Shown here one piece after another: positions 7,575 to 11,580 of a DNA stretch of 11,580 nt (position 1 is its first letter; every line of letters begins with the position of its first letter). Below the pieces are notes generated by a model. It did not search any database. It was not told the DNA's origin and saw only the letters and a list, made by a program, of their open reading frames with translations. Both the position numbers and the translations under genes were made by a program. Origin of the DNA: CAVTAE01 sp051649365 (lineage in GTDB: Bacteria > Deinococcota > Deinococci > Deinococcales > Trueperaceae); contig JBOFGY010000201.1 of the NCBI GenBank assembly GCA_051649365.1, positions 1-11,580 of the forward strand. The letters run 5' to 3'.

Positions 7575-7686
7575 AGTTAGGAAGATGATGTCTCTAGAAA
7601 AAAGAATAAAGGAGGAAGTAAGAAGGAAATTACTTCTTGTTCTTCTCCTCTCTCCTCTTTCCTGTCTCCTCTCTCCTGTTTTCGCC
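7572..7686. repeat. heptanucleotide arrays at hisH-SPOR junction extending into coding sequence
   Basis: After the hisH TAG come purine-rich units resembling those after hisB (both contain GTTAGGAAGA), a 7-bp stem GAAGTAA (7615-7621) / TTACTTC (7630-7636), then pyrimidine units of the CCTCTCT type. Three heptads make 21 bases, seen as an imperfect direct repeat at 7645-7665 and 7666-7686 whose first 12 bases are identical. This part encodes the hydrophobic core of a signal peptide. Confidence 0.7.
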
Positions 7687-8295
7687 CAATGGACGATTCA
7701 AGCCGTTGCCTTTCGTGATTACCGCGACGCACAAGTAGCCGTGGAACAACTGCAAACCTTGGGCTTTGAAGCCTACAGTGAATTTAGTTCTGGCTCAGAT
7801 GGGCTGCAATATGCCAGAGTGCGCGTAGGCTGTTTTGATAGTCAGGAAACGGCTGAACTCACTGTGCAACGCTTAGCTGGCAGCTACACCAAAGAAGCTG
7901 TCGCCGTACCACTTAGTCCGAATGCACCCGTGCCTTACTGCGTACGCCGTGAGATTGGTTTTGTAACGCCGACCACGTGGTACACCTATTTCACTGCGGT
8001 GGAACACGCTGTCTTTATGGCCGAAGTACAAGGCCAACAAGCCTTTCTAAAACATGATGGTGCACGTTGGGCAATGGGCCAAACTCTTGGCGAACTGGGC
8101 ATTACGGAAGTAGCGGCTTCGGTTATGAATGCAGGTTACTTTGGTGAAGTTGCCGCTTCTCCTGCGCCACACATTCTGTACCGCTCGGATATCACGATAC
8201 TCGTGAGTCAGGGCAAATTGCTGTGGCAACGCGGTAATGTGGTTCTGGTGCAAGAGAATGACATGGTCGTCGCGTATCACGTGGAGAAACGATAA
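7585..8295 (+). CDS. secreted SPOR-domain protein
   Basis: 236 residues from the ATG at 7585 (an adjacent ATG at 7588 is equally possible). AGGAAG just upstream is the likely ribosome binding site; an in-frame ATG at 7537 lies inside hisH and is less likely. Residues 1-34 look like a signal peptide: basic N-region (KRIKEEVRRK), leucine-rich core, and VFA before QWT as a type I cleavage site. Residues 35-105 (WTIQAVAFRDYRDAQVAVEQ onward, then VRVGCFDSQETAE) have the two-repeat pattern of a SPOR domain, which binds denuded peptidoglycan glycan. I do not recognise the C-terminal part (about 110-236). A role at the cell envelope is inferred. Ten bases separate it from hisH, so it may be cotranscribed with the his genes, though unrelated in function. 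It contains no CTCGAG. Its 3' end converges with the minus-strand accessory island. Confidence 0.8.
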   Translation: MMSLEKRIKEEVRRKLLLVLLLSPLSCLLSPVFAQWTIQAVAFRDYRDAQVAVEQLQTLGFEAYSEFSSGSDGLQYARVRVGCFDSQETAELTVQRLAGSYTKEAVAVPLSPNAPVPYCVRREIGFVTPTTWYTYFTAVEHAVFMAEVQGQQAFLKHDGARWAMGQTLGELGITEVAASVMNAGYFGEVAASPAPHILYRSDITILVSQGKLLWQRGNVVLVQENDMVVAYHVEKR

Positions 8296-8811
8296 CGTGA
8301 ATCCGATTATTTCCTTGCAAAATTTTGGAACCTCCAAAACGTCGTCGCTCCCACTACGAGTTTTCCTTGCATGGCAAGTTGCAAAATGAGTTCTCTTAGT
8401 TTGGCTACACTGTTGGGTGCGTCTAGCAGGCGGGCAAAGTTTTCTAAAAAAGTCTCCGTCGTCATGCTTGCTTTCTTCCGTCTTGATTGCGGTCGTGAGT
8501 TCTGTGATTAGGTTGGGTATTTCATTCTCGATAACATCCCAAACAGTCTCGAGGTTAATCGCAAAGTAATGATGCGCGATGACATCACGAAAGCGGGCCA
8601 TGTTGCGCCAAGGCACGTTTGGGTAACTTTGCTGTATGGCTTCAGGTACGCTTTTGGCAGCTTCTCCCAACACTTGCAAGTTGTGCAAGGTAGCATCTAT
8701 TTTTTCGGGGTCTTGCTGGTAGCTTTCAAAACTCACATTTTGGGTGTACTGTTGCACCTTTTCGGCTGCGTTTCGCATGTCTTTGAGGTAGAGCAAATAG
8801 TTACGCGGCAT
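8047..8811 (-). CDS. hepT: HEPN-domain ribonuclease toxin (HepT, DUF86), with read-through C-terminus
   Basis: Residues 1-113 (MPRNYLLYLKDMRNAAEKVQ onward) form a DUF86/HepT HEPN domain with the catalytic RX4HXY motif seen as RDVIAHHY at residues 75-82. In studied systems HepT cleaves RNA and is silenced when MntA adds AMP to the tyrosine of this motif. The start ATG (8809-8811) overlaps the mntA stop by 11 bases, a coupled arrangement. The frame does not stop at the usual family end. It runs another 141 residues across the hsdS remnant and then antisense to the SPOR gene (8047-8295). This tail is rich in Cys, His and Arg and looks like spurious translation. An indel near 8470 probably displaced the original stop. 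The biologically meaningful part is about 8473-8811. Confidence 0.85.
   Translation of the reverse strand: MPRNYLLYLKDMRNAAEKVQQYTQNVSFESYQQDPEKIDATLHNLQVLGEAAKSVPEAIQQSYPNVPWRNMARFRDVIAHHYFAINLETVWDVIENEIPNLITELTTAIKTEESKHDDGDFFRKLCPPARRTQQCSQTKRTHFATCHARKTRSGSDDVLEVPKFCKEIIGFTLSFLHVIRDDHVILLHQNHITALPQQFALTHEYRDIRAVQNVWRRRSGNFTKVTCIHNRSRYFRNAQFAKSLAHCPTCTIMF
8307..8465 (-). pseudogene. hsdS: type I restriction enzyme specificity subunit, N-terminal remnant
   Basis: A 52-codon frame whose first 37 residues, MTTETFLENFARLLDAPNSV followed by AKLRELILQLAMQGKLV, match the conserved N-terminus of type I HsdS subunits. It then changes abruptly to unrelated residues and stops at TAA (8307-8309). 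HsdS is normally about 400 residues with two target-recognition domains, none of which remain. It begins seven bases beyond the HEPN-like part of hepT, read leftwards, and lies in a different frame. An ATGA at its start would give hepT a stop if hepT were in the third frame. It marks the left edge of the decayed restriction locus, where it meets the SPOR gene. Confidence 0.8.
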
Positions 8812-9103
8812 GGCGAATGGGTTGTAGGTCTTGTTCTACTGCGGGAATGAGTTCAGGTTTTAGTGTGCCTTCAGTGATTAAATCTACTTTGCAGCCTAGT
8901 AGGTCTTCCAAATACAGAAGCGCGTCTGTGTACTGCCTGAATGTGGGTGCTTTCCCAAAGTCTGCGATTAAATCTATGTCACTGCTGCTTGAGGCTTCAT
9001 CTCTCGCCACTGACCCGAACAGAGAGAGGGTTTTGATGCCAAATTTCTGATCGAGTTCGTCCAAGTGATTTGTTAAAGTTGTAACTGCCTCTTGTCTTTT
9101 CAT
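8801..9103 (-). CDS. mntA: MNT-type minimal nucleotidyltransferase antitoxin
   Basis: 100 residues with the nucleotidyltransferase signature: GS at 30-31 in SLFGSVARDE, and SDIDLIADF at 41-49 giving the metal-binding aspartates 42 and 44. A third acidic position is likely in KVDLI. MntA proteins of MntA/HepT pairs use ATP to AMPylate the partner HEPN toxin. All visible catalytic residues are kept, so it appears functional. It lies 9 bases after the 75-codon gene and overlaps hepT, so the three are probably one transcript. No good Shine-Dalgarno precedes the ATG at 9101-9103, which suggests coupling to the gene before it. Confidence 0.9.
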   Translation of the reverse strand: MKRQEAVTTLTNHLDELDQKFGIKTLSLFGSVARDEASSSSDIDLIADFGKAPTFRQYTDALLYLEDLLGCKVDLITEGTLKPELIPAVEQDLQPIRHAA

Positions 9104-9112
9104 AGTAGTATC

Positions 9113-9340
9113 TTAACTTGGTTGCCCACCAAACAGAGAACGGCGTTTCGTGGCTTCGTCAAACTCTGTCCAGTCTATCGAATCATCAGGTTCTGCCAAA
9201 GGCTCCCACAAAGCAATTTTCTCCTCAATATCCTTTTGCTTTTTCTCAGCTTCCAATTTTTCTAAAGTTTGGGCAAGTTGCATCAAAGTGGCATCGTCTA
9301 GCTGTTCTATCTTTTGCTGAAGTTGTTCTTTTAGGCTCAT
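9113..9340 (-). CDS. antitoxin-like small protein of the MntA/HepT cassette
   Basis: 75 residues, MSLKEQLQQKIEQLDDATLM followed by an acidic-basic helical stretch (to about residue 43) and a tail containing IDWTEFDEATKRRSLFGG. I do not recognise a named family. The layout resembles small type II antitoxins of the DUF2281/VapB-like sort: an N-terminal helical segment, then an extended tail with aromatic residues. The start is supported by GAGGTG five bases ahead, a strong ribosome binding site that overlaps a CTCGAG site (9349-9354). It is first in the run leading to mntA and hepT, so it could be a third component of that module or an orphan antitoxin. Confidence 0.65.
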   Translation of the reverse strand: MSLKEQLQQKIEQLDDATLMQLAQTLEKLEAEKKQKDIEEKIALWEPLAEPDDSIDWTEFDEATKRRSLFGGQPS

Positions 9341-9367
9341 GCGTTCACCTCGAGTTCTTTTTCGTCC

Positions 9368-9373
9368 ATTGTA
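9368..9373 (-). promoter_or_regulatory. candidate -10 element for the antitoxin-like/mntA/hepT genes
   Basis: On the minus strand TACAAT (plus 9368-9373) differs from the consensus -10 by one base and lies 27 bases before the ATG of the 75-codon gene. The sequence at -35 distance is GC-rich and does not match. It sits just past the remnant hsdM stop, so the cassette could be expressed independently of the dead restriction genes. Confidence 0.3.
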
Positions 9374-9380
9374 GCGTGAC

Positions 9381-10286
9381 TCAGAGCGGCCCCGCCTCTA
9401 ATAAGTCTCGAGTCTGCTCTATCTCTGCTTATAGGGCTTGGTACTTTGCCAAAAGCTCTACAGGGTCGCCGTGAACATCTTGCGGGGCGTTGGGGTTCTT
9501 TTAGTCTAGATTGTAGTTGTTTTGCTTAATCGTTTCGGCACTAACTTTCCAGGCTCTCTGCGTTTCCTCACGCTTTTTCCACCAGTCTTTTTCTAAGTCA
9601 AATTCAGAAATCCTGATGGGCTTGGTCTTGCTGTAACTTTTGTAGCCTTCGGGGTAGGGGTGTTCAAAGTACCAGATGTCTTTGGTGGGTTGCCCTTTGG
9701 TGAAAAAGAGCAAATTCGTTTTGATGCCCGTGTAAGGGGCAAAAACGCCATTGGGTAAACGCACGATGGTGTGCAGGTTGCATTCGTTCAAAAGTTTTTC
9801 TTTGATGCGGCTCTTGATGCCTTCACCAAACAAAAAGCCGTCAGGCAAGACCACCGCAGCTTTACCCCCATCTTTTAGCAGGTGCATGATAAGGACTAAA
9901 AACAAATCAGCCGTTTCATGGGTCTGGAACGTACCTGGGAAGTTCGTCTCGATGCCGTCTTCTTCCATCCCACCAAACGGTGGATTCGTCACGATGATGT
10001 CCACGCGGCCATCTACGCCGTAATCACGCAAGGGTCTAGCTAAGGTGTTGTCATGGATGCCTTCAGAATCTGCGGCCCAACTGCGCCAGCGAAATTCTTC
10101 GGGGATAGGGCTAGTGTAGGGTTTGCCGTCTAGCTCGAGCATCGTTTGCCGCTCTAATTCACGGTCATCAAAAATCTTGAGGAAGAATAGCCAAGCGAGT
10201 TGGCTAATGCGTTGCGCGTCACCGTCTACACCCGCGTCTTTACGCATAATGTCTTGAATGGTTTTTATCGTGCTGCTTATGGACAT
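9381..10286 (-). pseudogene. hsdM: type I modification methyltransferase subunit, internally deleted with nonsense codons
   Basis: HsdM methylates adenine in the target and forms the core of type I enzymes. The start ATG (10284-10286) opens MSISSTIKTIQDIMRKDAGV, a typical HsdM N-terminus, 11 bases after the hsdR stop. The sequence runs normally to WAADSEGI, then jumps at about 10055 to HDNTLARPLRDYG. It skips the central region that in the family holds the S-adenosylmethionine motif (DPACGTGGF-like), roughly 150 residues. The catalytic NPPFGG (residues 101-106 here) remains. The frame stops at TAA 9501-9503 after NNYNLD. The same frame continues with the expected HsdM tail (KNPNAPQDVHGDPVELLAKY), a second TAA at 9429-9431, then AEIEQTRDLLEAGPL to TGA at 9381-9383. 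A truncated 261-residue product could be made but could not bind cofactor normally. Confidence 0.9.
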
Positions 10287-10297
10287 GGGGCTATATT

Positions 10298-10741
10298 TTA
10301 ACCATGAACCTCGTAGAGTTGGCTTTGAAGGTCTTTGAGAGCCGTCCTGTAAGCATCTGCACCACCAAAACTCTTGATGATTTCGATGGGTATTGATGGG
10401 TGGAACTTTGAAACTGTTGCTATCCTCGAGGCTTTCAAGTCCACTATCCACGTACAGGTCTAGCAATGCAGAGAGAATCGTTTGTGCTGTGCCTGAGTAT
10501 TTTGCGAAGTAGTTGCGTTTCTTCACCCGCTCTGCGCGTTCTTTGCGGCTTGGCGGGGGCTGGTCAAAGGCAACATGACAAATATAAGGTCAAAGGCATC
10601 AAAGTCTTGCCCCATCTCGTCTTGCAAGGCTTCAAAGATGATCCCTTGCGGCTCTAACTCACGCACCACCGCTTGCTTTTTCTCAGCACAGGACTTACGC
10701 AGCAAGTCGAAGAGGACGGGTTCCAGGTTGTAAACTAAGCT
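10298..10741 (-). pseudogene. hsdR: type I restriction endonuclease subunit, C-terminal remnant with frameshifts
   Basis: The C-terminal domain of HsdR is recoverable in three frames. Upstream is QAVVRELEPQGIIFEALQDE to FDAFDLI. Next, after an extra AT dinucleotide at 10582-10585, comes CHVAFDQPPPSRKERAERVK with KKRNYFAKYSGTAQTILSAL to KVPP. Finally, after a second lesion near 10383-10398, IEIIKSFGGADAYRTALKDL runs to EVHG and TAA (10298-10300). The motor and nuclease domains are absent: the fragment is cut at its 5' side by the transposase gene that starts at 10742, so its exact edge (somewhere in about 10700-10741) is unsure. The stop lies 11 bases before hsdM, as in an intact hsdR-hsdM operon. 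Confidence 0.85.
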
Positions 10742-11580
10742 ATGAAAAAACGAGGGGATTACTGCCAGTTTTTGCTGGTGAGCCAGGTGAACTACACGCT
10801 GACGTATTTTGCCGACCATGCCAGAGGGTTTAGCCATGATGCAGCCACAAGGTACTTGAGAGGAGAGCGACTCAGACCTTCAGAGGTGTGGCAACATGTC
10901 AAGGGTGAGCTGGTGCTGAGTCCAAACGGGTATCTGATCTTTGATGACAGCGTATTAGATAAAAACCACTCGAGAGAAATTGCAGGAGTCTACCGACAAT
11001 ATAGTGGTAATGAACACCGCATCATCCGAGGGATTGGACTTATCAGTTGTGTCTACGTGAATCCTGAAACAGAAGCGTTCTGGGTGATTGATTACCGCCT
11101 TTATGACCCCGAGACAGATGGTAAGGACAAACGACAAACATCAACATGTTTCAGACATGCTTGATAGTTGCCTGTGGCGATGTAAGAAAGGCGACCTTGA
11201 TGTTCGTACCGTCGTGATGGACAGGTGGTATGCCATCACCAAGCTGATGGTGAAGATTCATCGTGCAGGACTTTATTTCTGCTGTCCTATTAAACCTAAT
11301 CGTGCAGTGAGTGAAGTCAAACCTGATGAGAAGTATCGGTATCAAAAAGCTGAAGAGTTAAGCTGGCGTGAAGCAGAATTAGACTTAGGCAAACACGTTC
11401 ACCTACGCGAGTTTCCCCAAGGCTTAGACCTGAAATTGAAGCCTGTCAATGTCGTCACGCTCGCTCTCAGCGTAATCACATTGGCTGTGCTTTGCTCGTT
11501 TGGCTCTGTCTCAAACGTTATGCCAAGCAGATGTTCACGACGGTCTACCAACTCAAACAAGGCTGACTTGACGATTATCT
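10742..11580 (+). pseudogene. degenerate DDE transposase of an IS4-superfamily (IS701-like) element, runs off window
   Basis: The first frame (10742-11164) gives 140 residues with the N-terminus MKKRGDYCQFLLVSQVNYTL. It holds the first catalytic region YLIFDDSVLDK (D68/D69) and the conserved SGNEHRIIRGIGL and WVIDYRLYDPETDGK. A 7-bp tandem duplication at 11126-11139 then shifts the frame. Past it, HQHVSDMLDSCLWRCKKGDL continues to TVVMDRWYA (second aspartate at 11220-11222) and LREFPQGLDLK. Near 11430 the frame changes again to IEACQCRHARSQRNHIGCAL and VYQLKQG, ended by TGA (11564-11566) where LDDYL should follow. The segment between, which should hold the catalytic glutamate, is deleted. The element is therefore inactive. 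I could not define its terminal inverted repeats or target duplication. It interrupts hsdR. Confidence 0.85.

Larger units (their letters stand above)
570..10974. repeat. dispersed over-represented palindrome CTCGAG (31 copies)
   Basis: First bases of the copies: 570, 944, 1446, 1611, 2091, 2484, 2733, 2766, 3177, 3243, 3795, 4222, 4286, 4785, 5621, 5978, 6107, 6396, 6510, 6540, 7022, 7107, 7269, 7329, 7518, 8548, 9349, 9407, 10134, 10425, 10969. From base composition 2 to 3 are expected. In genes most lie in frame as CTC-GAG (Leu-Glu) even though GAA is the commoner Glu codon, but a few are out of frame (944, 7022) or between genes (4222, 9349). No copies occur from 4791 to 5620 or from 7524 to 8547. 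The flanking bases show no extended consensus. Confidence 0.85.

Noticed and set aside
7537..7584. Upstream in-frame ATG at 7537 as the SPOR-protein start
   Set aside because: It would overlap the hisH C-terminus by 38 bases, and the ATG at 7585 has a ribosome binding site and gives a proper signal peptide.
10287..10526. Extended HsdM N-terminus (80 residues before the ATG at 10286)
   Set aside because: These codons are the C-terminal HsdR sequence, partly out of frame; the HsdM family start matches the ATG at 10284-10286.
10523..10837. 104-codon minus-strand frame as a standalone gene
   Set aside because: Its middle is HsdR C-terminal sequence, and its N-terminal part is antisense to the transposase, so it is a chimera across the insertion boundary.
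1..11580. tRNA, rRNA or riboswitch genes
   Set aside because: I saw no cloverleaf-like or ribosomal sequence by eye on either strand; a covariance-model scan would be needed to exclude small RNAs.

Overview
The window carries a bacterial chromosome segment of moderate GC. The visible gene order, plus a candidate leaderless start with a TANNNT -10 element, would fit a Deinococcota-type bacterium, but nothing here fixes the taxonomy and I hold that only weakly. A strong local signature is the palindromic hexamer CTCGAG, found 31 times in 11.6 kb where base composition predicts about 2 to 3.

Layout. (1) 3-4094 (+): dnaE, the replicative DNA polymerase III alpha subunit, lacking its N-terminus at the window edge and carrying a 447-residue LAGLIDADG intein between GFNK and SHSAAY. 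(2) 4150-4236 (+): a possible 28-codon ORF with a strong ribosome binding site. (3) 4259-4836 (+): a DinB/ClbS-like protein gene broken by a one-base frameshift. (4) 4837-5128: mostly AT-rich non-coding DNA with an intrinsic terminator and a candidate leaderless promoter. (5) 5129-7574 (+): histidine genes hisC, hisB and hisH, followed by a secreted SPOR-domain protein (7585-8295). Each of the three junctions after a his gene is filled by degenerate 7-bp tandem repeats. These start exactly at the upstream stop codon and fold back on themselves; the last array runs into the signal-peptide codons of the SPOR gene.

(6) 8307-10741 (-): a decayed type I restriction-modification locus, read leftwards as hsdR C-terminal remnant, hsdM, a three-gene toxin-antitoxin-like cassette, then an hsdS N-terminal remnant. 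The cassette is a 75-residue antitoxin-like protein, an MNT nucleotidyltransferase (mntA) and a HEPN protein (hepT). hsdM has lost the segment with the S-adenosylmethionine motif and has two nonsense codons. hsdR has two frameshifts and is cut by an insertion sequence. hsdS stops after its first conserved helix. The toxin-antitoxin genes look intact except for the far C-terminus of hepT. (7) 10742-11580 (+): a degenerate IS4-superfamily (IS701-like) transposase with a 7-bp duplication frameshift, an internal deletion and a nonsense codon, running off the window.

How it fits together: the left two thirds are housekeeping DNA (replication, histidine synthesis). The right third is an accessory island in which the restriction system has died while the addiction-type module inside it appears preserved.
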